A stretch of 64,000 nt of DNA from Lachnospiraceae bacterium (GTDB lineage: Bacteria > Bacillota > Clostridia > Lachnospirales > Lachnospiraceae). The notes under the pieces were generated by a model that was not told the DNA's origin, ran no database searches, and worked only from the letters and a program-made list of their open reading frames with translations. Positions 54,682 to 64,000 of this stretch are shown here, in pieces. Position 1 is the stretch's first letter. Each line of letters begins with the position of its first letter. The stretch covers positions 1 through 64,000 of the forward strand of contig JAFSDJ010000080.1 in the NCBI GenBank assembly GCA_017436305.1, written 5' to 3'. Made by a program: the position numbers and the translations under genes.

Positions 54682-57675
54682 ATGTCTAATATGCAAATAA
54701 ATAAGAAACAACAATTTTTTCATAAAGAAGAAAGTAATGAAGTAAAGGAAATACTTGAATTTTTCCTTATTTTCTTAATAACCACCGGAATTTGCGGTGC
54801 ACTGTTCTGTCATTTTTTCGGCCGTCTTGTTAATATGCCCCAAAAGTTTACAGATATTATTATTGAGACCCTTGCTACAACCGGGACAAATAAATCAGGG
54901 GAACTTCAATTATTCTGGTGCCTTCTTATTTTAGGCAGCTCTTTTCTTTCCCTATTTTTAATATTACTACGCAGAACTTCTTTCCTGCCTGAGTTTTTAT
55001 TAAAATGGCAACCTGCTTGGCAGAAATTTTCAAAAAAATATATTCCGCCATATTTATTTTTACTCATTTTACCTAGTTTTATCCGTTTCCTACTATATAA
55101 AACCTGGAATCCGGGACTTTTGATTGCGGTTGTTATTTTATGTCTGTCTTACATTTTTGTACAGGAAAATTATAAAGAAGTAATGCTGACATTCATCTTA
55201 TTGTATTATACTATTGTAAGCATTTTTACCATAATAAGCCACTTTAGTGTGAATGGAAATATATCAACAAATACCATTTACTTAATAACACTAGTTCTTA
55301 CTCTATTAATTATAACTATCTGTTTGTTAGGAAAAAAGAAAGAATGGATAACAACCGGAATTTATTTATATCAGTTTATTTTACCATTTTTACTTATGGT
55401 ATTTTTTGTTGATACTTATCTATATAAAGAAAGTCTTATTCGTATTTCCTATGCTCCATTTTACTATGTCTTTTTCATAGTATTATGGTTGATATGTGAA
55501 ATATCATCTGTTCTTTTATTTAAAAATAAAAATAAATTAATTGCAATAACTACTCCAATGCTTATTTTTATTTACAATTCCTTTTCTGCTGCTCCCATGT
55601 ACGCACAGCCGGATCAACATCATCACGGAGAGCAAATGATTCCCTGGCAACAGGTTTTCGGACTAGGTCAGGAATTGTATACTGAATATACTCCTGTTTC
55701 CGGTTTGTTCCCTATGGTGTCCGGTACTATCCAGAATGTATTTCTAAATGGCACTGTTTCCGACTACTCTCCTGCCATTTCCATAACTATGGTTATTTTT
55801 TCAGCCATTACTATGATTCTTTTAGCCAAACACGTAGGTAACACATGGGCTATGGTATTTTCTGTTGTTTTTGCCCTGCCAAGCTATAACAGGCAATATA
55901 TGGTACTCCCAGTACTCCTTTTCCTTACTTTACCTGATCTAATTAAGAAAAAAGGACTTTGGCTTACAAGTTATGTATTTTGCTGTTTTTTAGCCGGACT
56001 TTATTATCCTTTGTTTGGTGGAGCACTTTTAGTAGGGTTGATACCTTTGGGACTTTGGCAACTGATTACTTACATCCAGTCCGGTATGTTTAAAGCAGAT
56101 ATTAAAAATCCAATGTTTTATTTTAGATGGCTTGTTTGTCTTACACCTATTATTTTAACATTACCTTTACTTTTTAGAATGTTAAGTCACACCTTAACAT
56201 ATTCCTCCCAGACCATATTGGCAGATGGAATTGCTTTGTCCAATCAATCTGCACCTGAGAATTTCTTATTCTATATAGCTAACACCGAATTAAGAAACAA
56301 TTGCTATTTATTTATTCGATTCTTTCTTCCTATTATAGGAGTATGGTTGCTTTTATATTTACTCATAAAGTATATTTTATTAACTAAACACACTTTTACA
56401 GGATTTTCTTATGTAGCCAGACCTTCCTTGTTATTTGGGTTAGTTTCGGGAGCTGTTACTTTAATAATTTCTTATTCTTATACATTAGTAAGAGCTGACT
56501 ATAATATGGTTCTATCCAGAACTGCACCCATCCTGATTTCTATAATAGGAATATTTTTACCTGTACTGCTAATTTCCTACGGAAGTGAACTTTCTAAACC
56601 TTTTGTGATGCTCATACTTGCAATTTCTTTTTCTTTACCTATGATGCTCTATACCAAGGTTGAAGATATGAAATTTCCAAATATGTGGGTTTATCCAAAT
56701 GGCCAATCTGATATTATTTTAGATGATGGTGCAAAATTGTTTACTTATTATACTGTGCCGGAAGGTTTCTATAAGGCAGAAGATTTAGATTTATCAGAAA
56801 AAAATGCGGCTATTTTAGGAAATGGATTTATGGTAGGTGACCAAATCAGCTATATTAATGCTTATGAAACAGTCATCCGGAAATGCTCCACAGTAAAAGA
56901 AGATACTACCTATTTAGGCTTTGATGGGCAGGGATTTTACTATTTTAATGATGTAAAGGCCTGTGCCACCGGTTTTATCCCGGCAGCAAAAGGCTACGAA
57001 GCACAGCAGGCAATTATAGAAGTGGCAGAAAAAAATCTTCCTGTTATTTTCTTATTGAACGCTGAAAGCAATTATTATATTTACTACTGGATGCTTGAAA
57101 ACGGATATCAATACTGTGCTGAGGATAATGCCTTTTATCCTCCCGATTTGTATGATATGATATTCGGCCAAGAACCTGCAGATGACTATCTGGATTATTA
57201 CTTGGGCGAGTATGGACATGACCTTGGACTGATTGCAAATTCCCTTGGAAACTCCTACTCTACATTAAAACCGTTATTTACAGATGAAATTAACATCCAT
57301 TCCGATTTAATAGCATATGATATGTTTACTTCTTACACCTACAAAGGGATTTTTTCCGGAAAAGAATATGATTTTCTTTACCTGAAAATTACACCAGCCA
57401 AAGAAAACAATAACAATGGTTTTTTTTCTAGCGAACAAATGATTATTTCCTTTGAGGCAGCAGATATTTCCAACGAAACAGCCCAAAATCGGTTACAGTC
57501 TGTTACCTGCACCTTAAAAGATGGAAATCTGTTGATTCCTATGGGTATGAATCCAAACTGGCTTTTAAATAATATTACTTCTATAAAGATTATGACACTT
57601 TCCTCATCTGATGAAAATGCTACTCCTGTTAGTTTCTATATAGAAGAAGCTAAATTATTAAAAATCAGACAATAG
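54682..57675 (+). CDS. Large polytopic membrane protein, unknown function
   Basis: A 997-residue protein with about sixteen membrane helices in residues 25-670 and a soluble C-terminal domain (about 680-997) with mixed beta/alpha character (ISYINAYETVIRKCSTV, YYLGEYGHDLG). Between helices, extracytoplasmic loops include PDQHHHGEQMIPWQ and QELYTEYTPVSGLF, similar in position to the acidic/His loop of GT-C enzymes. It has GGAGG before the ATG. The neighbouring 52950 gene has the same general design, so both may belong to a surface-glycan pathway. No confident family name. Confidence 0.6.
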   Translation: MSNMQINKKQQFFHKEESNEVKEILEFFLIFLITTGICGALFCHFFGRLVNMPQKFTDIIIETLATTGTNKSGELQLFWCLLILGSSFLSLFLILLRRTSFLPEFLLKWQPAWQKFSKKYIPPYLFLLILPSFIRFLLYKTWNPGLLIAVVILCLSYIFVQENYKEVMLTFILLYYTIVSIFTIISHFSVNGNISTNTIYLITLVLTLLIITICLLGKKKEWITTGIYLYQFILPFLLMVFFVDTYLYKESLIRISYAPFYYVFFIVLWLICEISSVLLFKNKNKLIAITTPMLIFIYNSFSAAPMYAQPDQHHHGEQMIPWQQVFGLGQELYTEYTPVSGLFPMVSGTIQNVFLNGTVSDYSPAISITMVIFSAITMILLAKHVGNTWAMVFSVVFALPSYNRQYMVLPVLLFLTLPDLIKKKGLWLTSYVFCCFLAGLYYPLFGGALLVGLIPLGLWQLITYIQSGMFKADIKNPMFYFRWLVCLTPIILTLPLLFRMLSHTLTYSSQTILADGIALSNQSAPENFLFYIANTELRNNCYLFIRFFLPIIGVWLLLYLLIKYILLTKHTFTGFSYVARPSLLFGLVSGAVTLIISYSYTLVRADYNMVLSRTAPILISIIGIFLPVLLISYGSELSKPFVMLILAISFSLPMMLYTKVEDMKFPNMWVYPNGQSDIILDDGAKLFTYYTVPEGFYKAEDLDLSEKNAAILGNGFMVGDQISYINAYETVIRKCSTVKEDTTYLGFDGQGFYYFNDVKACATGFIPAAKGYEAQQAIIEVAEKNLPVIFLLNAESNYYIYYWMLENGYQYCAEDNAFYPPDLYDMIFGQEPADDYLDYYLGEYGHDLGLIANSLGNSYSTLKPLFTDEINIHSDLIAYDMFTSYTYKGIFSGKEYDFLYLKITPAKENNNNGFFSSEQMIISFEAADISNETAQNRLQSVTCTLKDGNLLIPMGMNPNWLLNNITSIKIMTLSSSDENATPVSFYIEEAKLLKIRQ

Positions 57676-57747
57676 CAGAATTTTTCATATACTTTTTTTA
57701 ATTAATTTGTTATAATTTTATTATCTTTTTTAAGGAAGGACATGATT

Positions 57748-58683
57748 ATGAGCAAGAAAAAAGTTGTAGTATCTTTAGGACATAAGGCACTTGGCCATAC
57801 TACTTTGGAACAGTTAGATGCCGTTAAACATACGGCAACAGCACTGGCCGACCTTGTGGAGGCTGATTACCAGCTGACAATTACCCATTCTAACGGACCA
57901 CAGGTAAGCATGATTCATAAAGCTATGACCGAGCTTCGCCGTATTTATATTGATTATACTCCAACACCTATGTGTGTATGTTCAGCTATGAGTCAGGGTT
58001 ATGTGGGATATGATATTCAGAACGCTCTTAGAGCAGAGCTTCTTAGCAGAGGTATTTCCAAATCTGTCAGCACACTTCTTACGCAGGTTACGGTAGATCC
58101 TTATGATGAAGCATTTTATGACCCCAAAAAAGTAATTGGTCGCTATATGAGCAAGGAGGATGCTGAGCTTGAGGTCAAAAAAGGAAATTACGTGGTGGAG
58201 GAACCCGGAAAAGGCTATCGCAGGGCTATTGCAGCACCAAAACCAATTGATATTGTGGAAATTGACGCAATTAAGGCATTGTCCGATGCAGACCAGGTAG
58301 TAATTGCCTGCGGCGGTGGTGGAATCCCTGTTATTGAGCAAAAACACGCACTAAAAGGTGCTTCTGCCGTAATTGAAAAGGACTCTATTGCAGGAAAGCT
58401 TGCTGCTGATTTAGGGGCAGATGAGCTGATTATTTTAACAAGTGTGGAACAGGTCTATAAAAACTATGGTAAGGGAAACATGGAACCCATTAGTTCTATG
58501 ACTGTTTCCCAAGCAAAAGAATACATAAAGGATGGTCACTTTGGTGAAGGCAATATGCTTCCCAAAATCGAAGCTGCCATTACTTATTTAGAAGCAGTAC
58601 CAACAGGTATTGTTCGTATTTCTTCCATAAATAAAGCAATTGATGCTGCAAAAGGCAAAACCGGTACTGTGATTACTGCTTAA
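57748..58683 (+). CDS. arcC: Carbamate kinase (variant N-terminal motif)
   Basis: A 311-residue carbamate kinase that transfers phosphate between carbamoyl phosphate and ADP, yielding ATP. It keeps THSNGPQVSM, QVTVDPYDEAF, IACGGGGIPV and EKDSIAGKLAADLGAD. The usual N-terminal GGN of the nucleotide/phosphate site is GHK (residues 11-13, SLGHKALGHT). The ATG at 57748 is eight bases after GGAAGG; an ATG two codons earlier is too close. No arcA or arcB is adjacent, so its carbamoyl phosphate comes from elsewhere. A strong terminator follows. Confidence 0.88.
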   Translation: MSKKKVVVSLGHKALGHTTLEQLDAVKHTATALADLVEADYQLTITHSNGPQVSMIHKAMTELRRIYIDYTPTPMCVCSAMSQGYVGYDIQNALRAELLSRGISKSVSTLLTQVTVDPYDEAFYDPKKVIGRYMSKEDAELEVKKGNYVVEEPGKGYRRAIAAPKPIDIVEIDAIKALSDADQVVIACGGGGIPVIEQKHALKGASAVIEKDSIAGKLAADLGADELIILTSVEQVYKNYGKGNMEPISSMTVSQAKEYIKDGHFGEGNMLPKIEAAITYLEAVPTGIVRISSINKAIDAAKGKTGTVITA

Positions 58684-58712
58684 AGTCACTAGATAAAGCA
58701 TAGAGATAATTT

Positions 58713-58752
58713 AACCCCTCTCCTTTTCTCTACTTACAAAAGGAGGGGGGTT
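58713..58752. terminator. Bidirectional terminator
   Basis: AACCCCTCTCCTTTT (58713-58727) pairs with AAAAGGAGGGGGGTT (58738-58752) apart from one position. It separates the convergent carbamate kinase and lspA genes. Confidence 0.85.
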
Positions 58753-58755
58753 CTA

Positions 58756-59208
58756 TTATTCTACACTACCAATTCCTGCCATGATGGCACCTATTACAAT
58801 AAAGAAATCTGAAAGATTAAACACTACCTTAGAAAGCTTCGGAAAACGTTTTAAACGGAAGCCAAAATAGTCTACTACATATTTTCTCTTTAGTCTGTCA
58901 TAAGTATTGCTAAAAGCTCCTCCTAACAACAGTGATAGACCGGTTTTTAAAAAAGTATTTCCTTTCTTAAAAAAGGTCAGTATAAATACGATCAGACAGA
59001 AAACAGATAAAACCAGAGAAACTGCTGCTACTATCTTTTTTCTCTTTTCACCAAGATTTAAAAAGGCACCTTCATTGTGATATTTAGTCAGATAAAGCTT
59101 ACCACCTAAAATTTCTTTGTATTCTTTTTCTCTGCCCCAGGCTTCTACTACATTTTTTAAAAACCATTCACATAGAAAAATACATCCGATTAGTATAACG
59201 TAAATCAA
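58756..59208 (-). CDS. lspA: Lipoprotein signal peptidase II
   Basis: A 150-residue membrane aspartyl protease with four helices. Conserved boxes are HNEGAFLNLG, GGAFSNTYDRL, then VVDYFG and FNLSDFFIVIG carrying the two catalytic aspartates. The first helix has EWFLKN where DQxTK is typical, so the fit is slightly divergent and a second lspA may exist. It removes lipoprotein signal peptides after lipidation; lipoproteins in the window (6757, 29010) are possible substrates. The start is TTG at 59206-59208 with AGGAG upstream. Confidence 0.85.
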   Translation of the reverse strand: MIYVILIGCIFLCEWFLKNVVEAWGREKEYKEILGGKLYLTKYHNEGAFLNLGEKRKKIVAAVSLVLSVFCLIVFILTFFKKGNTFLKTGLSLLLGGAFSNTYDRLKRKYVVDYFGFRLKRFPKLSKVVFNLSDFFIVIGAIMAGIGSVE

Positions 59209-59355
59209 ATTGTTCTCCTTTCCGTTTATACTTTGCTTATTTCTCTAAAGATAAAGTTTTCCCGGCAAAATGTCAACCTTTTTTCTGCCTTTTATATATC
59301 TTTCATAATTCTTTGTAACCGTTCAAAGGTGTCCGGTAACACTTCTTTCCTTTCC

Positions 59356-61119
59356 CTAGGACTTTGCCAGCGCCTCAAACACTCCTGATAAACTCAATTT
59401 TCCATATCCCCAGCCCGGATCCGGGTATTCTAAACTTGTGTCTCTTACCGCCCCTCTTAAAAAATAATTTCTAGTGGTTTTCGTATTAATAATTGTGTCA
59501 TTTTCTTCCACTACAGCCCACTGGTAAAAATCTGCCATAGCTCCCGCCATAATGGCTGCAGATAAACTGGAGCCGGAGTCAGTGCCTAATGCTGTAGAAA
59601 TATTCACCCCCGGAGAAGCCAAATCCGGCTTTATAATCCCCCGTCTTCCAAATCCTCTTCCACTTTGATAATAAAGGCTTCCATTTCTACTGTCATAAGT
59701 GGAAACAGTTATGGGATTTACCGGATATCCCGGTGCAGTAATGGTAGTATTAGGGTCAGATTTCAAAAAATAAGTGTCACTTCGTAAAAACTTTTCAATG
59801 GGAAGCCACATATTAAATCTGCTATCGCCATTTTCTCCCCTGGCATAGACTCTTACTGTCCAAATACCGGATATAGGCTTGATAAACCTCATGGAGATTA
59901 ATTCTTCTCCTGAGCTTTGTTCTACTAAAACATACTCTACCTGCACCCTGCTTTCACTGTATATAAAAGAAAATTCAAAAGCCTGATTAGGCGTATAAAC
60001 CGCTTCTCCTGTTTCTTCTCCGCTTGGACTTCGTATAGATACTGTAAACAAATTAGGAATATCTCCCCAAAGCTCTAGCATAAAGCCTTCCTCATTTTCT
60101 CCTACACGTATTTCCACATCCTGATAATTTTGCCCGTTTGTAATAGGAATAATTCCCTCGTAATGGCTGGCAGCATTCCCTTCATTACCACCGCAAACTA
60201 CTACCCCTCTGCTTCTTCTGGTTGCCAGTCTGCTTAAGTAAGCGGATAATGTGGATGTTCCCATGTGGTCACCTAAATTGGTCCCTATCCCAATGCAAAT
60301 AATAACCGGTCTTTGAAATATTTTTGCAAAATTATCCAAATATTTTAGTCCGCACAAAATATCATTTTCCTGAAAACATACTGCCTCATCAGGAATTTGA
60401 TAATATTCTTTTAAATATGGCTTTGCTTCCTTACATTTTACTACTACAATCTGCGCATCCGGTGCTGCTCCCCTAAATCCGGTGCCCCCATTTAAAATGC
60501 TTCCTGCCGCCACACTTGCCATTTTTGTTCCATGTCCGATAAAATCATTAGAAGGCACAATATCTCTTGGATTTTGGCTTTGAAGCGCCTGATTTATCAT
60601 TTCGTTGGTATATTCACTGCCATATTCAAATCCTTCCGGCGGAGTACCACTTTGTATTGTCTGATCCCAAATAGCTAAAATCCGGCTACTTCCATCACTT
60701 CTTCTAAATTCTTCCAAATCATATCGGATGCCTGTATCGATAAAACCAATAACAACACCTCTGCCTGTAAGATTTAAAGGCGCACCATTTGTCTGGATAA
60801 TACCGGTTTCAATGAGAGGTTGTGGATCAAATACCCTGGATGTGTTTCTAAAAATATCCGCATTCTCTTCTGATATCTGCATGGGCGTTATGGTTCCGGC
60901 ATCCATAAGACCATAGCATTTTGGGATGGAATTGTACCGTAACACTCTAATACTAGGTCTTTCTATATACTTTCTGTTAATATAGGATATTTGCAAATCC
61001 TGTTCTAAGGTAATCTGACAATATTCCTCCTCAGGTGCTCTAATCATCCCTTCCGGGATAATAAAATCAGTAATTACATCCGCATAATCGTTTGATAAAA
61101 TCTTTTCCTGACAGGTCAT
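59356..61119 (-). CDS. S8 (subtilisin-like) peptidase, CspB-like
   Basis: A 587-residue subtilase. The catalytic triad is intact: D128 in GFIDTGIRYD, H196 in GHGTKMASVAAG and S518 in GSSLSAAIMAG, the equivalent of GTSMA. A beta-rich insertion of about 130 residues (about 325-460) between H and S resembles the jellyroll of the CspB/CspBA germination proteases of Clostridia, which act in spores. There is no classical signal peptide (MTCQEKILSNDYADVI), fitting Csp-type maturation. The weak site GGAATG precedes the ATG. The next gene, minus strand, is a large LRR protein. Confidence 0.88.
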   Translation of the reverse strand: MTCQEKILSNDYADVITDFIIPEGMIRAPEEEYCQITLEQDLQISYINRKYIERPSIRVLRYNSIPKCYGLMDAGTITPMQISEENADIFRNTSRVFDPQPLIETGIIQTNGAPLNLTGRGVVIGFIDTGIRYDLEEFRRSDGSSRILAIWDQTIQSGTPPEGFEYGSEYTNEMINQALQSQNPRDIVPSNDFIGHGTKMASVAAGSILNGGTGFRGAAPDAQIVVVKCKEAKPYLKEYYQIPDEAVCFQENDILCGLKYLDNFAKIFQRPVIICIGIGTNLGDHMGTSTLSAYLSRLATRRSRGVVVCGGNEGNAASHYEGIIPITNGQNYQDVEIRVGENEEGFMLELWGDIPNLFTVSIRSPSGEETGEAVYTPNQAFEFSFIYSESRVQVEYVLVEQSSGEELISMRFIKPISGIWTVRVYARGENGDSRFNMWLPIEKFLRSDTYFLKSDPNTTITAPGYPVNPITVSTYDSRNGSLYYQSGRGFGRRGIIKPDLASPGVNISTALGTDSGSSLSAAIMAGAMADFYQWAVVEENDTIINTKTTRNYFLRGAVRDTSLEYPDPGWGYGKLSLSGVFEALAKS

Positions 61120-61191
61120 AGCTTTTCATTCCTATCGTGTCTCCCTTTAGTATATGTATTGGATTTCATATTTGGAACAAATCGGGTATAC

Positions 61192-61224
61192 AAAAACGTC
61201 TCTGCATTACACAGAGACGTTTTT
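61192..61224 (-). terminator. Terminator of the LRR protein gene
   Basis: AAAAACGTCTCTG (61192-61204) pairs perfectly with CAGAGACGTTTTT (61212-61224). It lies eight bases after the LRR protein stop (61232) and is followed by a T-run on the minus strand. Confidence 0.9.
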
Positions 61225-61231
61225 AATAAAT

Positions 61232-64000
61232 TTACTTCTTAATCTTAACTTTTGAAGACTGACCTTTACCTTTTAATAATTTCTTATAAGCTGCCAGTTT
61301 CTTCTTAGGTACCTTAATGGTTGCCTTTTTGTAAATATTCTTAAATGCAAGGCTTCCTACTTTTTTAAGAACAGTAGACTTAATTGTAATTGTCTTTAAC
61401 TTCTTGCAGTTGTAGAAAGCTTTCTTGCCAATTGTAGTTACCTTTTTACCAATGGTGATCTTGGTTAGCTTCTTACAATTATAGAACGCATAAGAGCCAA
61501 TTGTTACTACCTTGCTTCCTCCTGTAACAGTAGTCAATGCTGTACAGTTGTAAAATGCCTTACTTCCTATCTTTGTAACAGAAGATGGAATGTATACCTT
61601 CTTAATCTTCTTATTATTTTTAAATGCACTTGAAGATATTTCGGTTACTTTGTATTTTACACCAGCGATTGTTACTGTAGATGGAATCTTTACATAAGTA
61701 CCTGCTGTAGAAGCCGGTTTTTTGTAGGTAACTTCTCCTTCCTTGCTGTCTTTCTTTGTAACTGTTACCTGTGCTCCCGTACCGCTGTCTACATAGGAAC
61801 TTCCTTCTTTAATCTCCTGCCATTTAACACTAAATCTTGCCGTTGAAGTAGTTTTGGTATTGTCTGATTTCACTGCTGTTGCTGTAATGTTAACACTCTT
61901 GCTTGAATTTTCTGCATTAATACATTTTACAAGACCATTACCGTCTACTGTAAGTAATGCAGGGGTGTCAGATACAAATGTTACCTTATTATTGGTATAT
62001 TTTGCAAGTCCTGCTGCTGTAGTTACTTCACCAGTCTGATTTAAGTAGTTGGTAACCTTAGTGGTCAACTGTACTACCTGCCCCGGATTTACGGTGCTTG
62101 AGTTTTTCGGTATTGAAATCTGTACGGATTTCAGGTCTGAATTTACTATATAAGTAAATTTCTTTGCATATTTCTCTGCATCTTTTGAACCTGCCGGATG
62201 GGATGCCGGATATACTGTAATATTTGCAGTACCTACTCCTGCCGGAATCAGATAAAAATACTTCCTGTCCTTAGAATTTTTATACCGTTCTGCCACTGTT
62301 GTAGTAATAACCCCTGTAGTCTTACCGGTAGTATCACTGCTGCTTTTCCCCGGATACATTACACTTGGATTATCTGAAACTACAGTCACGTTGTAATCTT
62401 TAATATTCTCACTGTCCATTTCAGGGTCATCATACTGGAAATCATAATATAACTGTGGTTTTACGATTGTGCTGGTGGCCTGATAATTAACTTTAGAACC
62501 GCCTTTTAATTCGTTGCTTATTGTTTTTGTTTTACTATCATACGTCTGGTAAAGATCTGCATTGTAATAAGCTTTTAGCACTTCTACCGAATATGTAGTA
62601 GTAAAGTTGGATTCAATTGTTTCTTTGTACTTGTCATCTAACGGGAACTGTACCTGACAGCAAACATAAAATGGATATTTTCCTTCTTTTACACCTGTTA
62701 CCTTAAAAACGTCAACTGTCTTCTTTCCACTTCCGGTATTATCTATTGGCACCTCTTTTATATGTCCAACTTTTTGGAAATTCTCTACTGCTACTCCATC
62801 TAATCCGGTATAAGTTCCTCCAACCAGGTTTGTCTCATTTTCATAACTATTAATATAATACCCTTCAATATCACCACTAACAGCTAAATAAATACTATTC
62901 TTTTCTGCTTCCGGAATTAATTTTTGCTTATCACCGGCAACAATATGCAAAAATGGTTCCAGTGGCGTTGTCATATTTTTATCTTCGTTTACCATATGCA
63001 CATAATATGGAAAATCTACCGTTTCATTAAGTGCTATTTTAATTGTTTCCTTTGCAGGTTTTACAATAAAACTTATATTTTTGTTTGTATATACCTCTCT
63101 ATTATAAGCTGTTCCACAAAATACCTTTGGTTCAACTACTGTACTACTATACAAGGAAACAGTTGTTAATCCTGAACATCCCGCAAATGCTATTGCATTA
63201 ACATATTTCACACTGTCTCCAAGTGCTACTTCTCCCAATAATTCACAGCCTTTACATACACTGGCGGATACTTGCACAACAGCTGTATTTGTAATATCAA
63301 ACTTTGTAATACATGAATTTTCAAAAGCATTTGTTCCAATCTCAGTAAGTTTTTTTGCATTTGAAAAATCTACGTTAATTTTTTTAGTGTCAAGCATCCG
63401 GTCTGTTGCATCATCATAAGCAGCACAGGATTTAAAAGCACTACTATTAATCTTTATAAGATTTGGACCAAACTTAATAGTTCCAAGACTCGAACAGCTT
63501 TCAAACGCAGTTCTTCCGATTTCTGTAAGGGAATCTAAATTGGTACCTGTAAGTACTAAGTTATTGCACAGTCTAAATGCATTGTCATTAATTTTTTGTA
63601 CATTTCCAATATTGATTGTTGTAAGAGAAACATCTTCTAAAAAGCATTCTCTTGGAATATCAGTCATGGAAGGGGACATTTTTGCAACTTGTAGCATTAC
63701 ATTCTTTGCAAAAGCGCGATTTCCAACGGTCTTTAATTTACTGCATGACGAAAGATCCAAATAATTAAATGACGCCTCTTCAAATGCACTTAATCCTATT
63801 TCTTCCAAATTTTGTGGTAATACCATAGGTTTAGCTTCCGTGCTTTCAATCATACACCCCATAAAACATTTTGTCCCTATCTTTTTGATAGAAATGTTAT
63901 TTTGAAGTTGGATGGTTTCCAATCCAAAACAGGCAGCAAAACATTGTTCCCCAAGTGCTGACAAATTAGTGTTTACTAAAAAGTCTAAACTTGAGATATT
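61232..64000 (-). CDS. BspA-type leucine-rich-repeat surface protein, N-terminus outside the window
   Basis: A large secreted protein whose frame stays open through 64000, so the start lies beyond the window. The visible 922 residues begin with BspA/LRR_5-type repeats (about 23 residues each, e.g. CFAACFGLETIQLQNN and AFKSC, AFENSCITKF). A central beta-rich region follows, including a Big_2-like part (TPALLTVDGNGLVKC). The C-terminal module (SSAFKNNKKIKKVYIPSSV, AFYNCTALTTV, AFYNCKKLTKITI) is the same type that ends the transglutaminase-like protein at 8157. Adhesion or wall binding is the usual role of such proteins; no sortase motif or membrane anchor is seen. Confidence 0.85.
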   Translation of the reverse strand, partial: NISSLDFLVNTNLSALGEQCFAACFGLETIQLQNNISIKKIGTKCFMGCMIESTEAKPMVLPQNLEEIGLSAFEEASFNYLDLSSCSKLKTVGNRAFAKNVMLQVAKMSPSMTDIPRECFLEDVSLTTINIGNVQKINDNAFRLCNNLVLTGTNLDSLTEIGRTAFESCSSLGTIKFGPNLIKINSSAFKSCAAYDDATDRMLDTKKINVDFSNAKKLTEIGTNAFENSCITKFDITNTAVVQVSASVCKGCELLGEVALGDSVKYVNAIAFAGCSGLTTVSLYSSTVVEPKVFCGTAYNREVYTNKNISFIVKPAKETIKIALNETVDFPYYVHMVNEDKNMTTPLEPFLHIVAGDKQKLIPEAEKNSIYLAVSGDIEGYYINSYENETNLVGGTYTGLDGVAVENFQKVGHIKEVPIDNTGSGKKTVDVFKVTGVKEGKYPFYVCCQVQFPLDDKYKETIESNFTTTYSVEVLKAYYNADLYQTYDSKTKTISNELKGGSKVNYQATSTIVKPQLYYDFQYDDPEMDSENIKDYNVTVVSDNPSVMYPGKSSSDTTGKTTGVITTTVAERYKNSKDRKYFYLIPAGVGTANITVYPASHPAGSKDAEKYAKKFTYIVNSDLKSVQISIPKNSSTVNPGQVVQLTTKVTNYLNQTGEVTTAAGLAKYTNNKVTFVSDTPALLTVDGNGLVKCINAENSSKSVNITATAVKSDNTKTTSTARFSVKWQEIKEGSSYVDSGTGAQVTVTKKDSKEGEVTYKKPASTAGTYVKIPSTVTIAGVKYKVTEISSSAFKNNKKIKKVYIPSSVTKIGSKAFYNCTALTTVTGGSKVVTIGSYAFYNCKKLTKITIGKKVTTIGKKAFYNCKKLKTITIKSTVLKKVGSLAFKNIYKKATIKVPKKKLAAYKKLLKGKGQSSKVKIKK

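Overview
The window looks like a chromosomal segment of a low-GC, Gram-positive, anaerobic gut-type Clostridia, most likely a Lachnospiraceae. Pointers are strong AGGAGG ribosome sites, frequent GTG/TTG starts, DapL instead of the succinylase lysine route, BspA-type leucine-rich-repeat and Ig-like (Big_2) secreted proteins, DUF6062, a CspB-like S8 peptidase, a PdaB-like deacetylase, and a T-box in front of an aspS-gatCAB operon. No rRNA, tRNA, CRISPR array, prophage or intact insertion sequence was seen. Genus cannot be fixed from the sequence alone.

Layout. 1-2250: decayed flank with a stop-interrupted frame, an XRE-like N-terminus, Nudix and TraX-like remnants, plus intact CPBP protease and metallo-beta-lactamase-fold genes. 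2300-4700: MATE exporter and divergent DUF6062 gene, then a hairpin and 43-bp tandem repeats. 5000-10721 (minus): TetR regulator, secreted transglutaminase-like protein, sugar-binding lipoprotein and chemoreceptor, closely spaced. 10.9-20.8 kb: small acidic membrane protein; glnS-DUF2225-MocR operon; guaB-permease-GGDEF/EAL group; small membrane proteins. 22.3-27.7 kb: T-box-aspS-gatC-gatA-gatB. 27.8-28.8 kb: two broken genes (SGNH hydrolase tail; internally deleted Rpn/PD-(D/E)XK gene). 29-32.4 kb: ECF sigma, putative anti-sigma and vWA lipoprotein. 32.7-36.8 kb: glnA-ANTAR-dapF-dapL, with a terminator-like hairpin in the glnA leader. 37-45.8 kb: Big_2 surface protein, nadE, hslO, methyltransferase, hisC, GT-C-like membrane protein. 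45.8-64 kb: cell-surface region with an Ig-like anchored protein, PdaB-like deacetylase, SLAP-like protein, two tandem SASA esterases, two large membrane proteins, carbamate kinase, lspA, S8 peptidase and a BspA-like LRR protein that runs off the window.

How it fits together. The central part is housekeeping: charging of Gln and Asn tRNAs (GlnRS together with ND-type AspRS/GatCAB), GMP synthesis, nitrogen assimilation and lysine/peptidoglycan precursors, with RNA-level control (T-box, probable ANTAR antitermination). The edges are accessory: secreted repeat proteins, esterases, chemosensing and gene remnants. A short interspersed repeat of about 50-65 nt recurs in at least four intergenic sites. 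I did not find a convincing wholly new system. The best candidates for a second look are the T-box with an overlapping GAA/AAC specifier, the transglutaminase/binding-protein/chemoreceptor cluster, and the interspersed repeat family.
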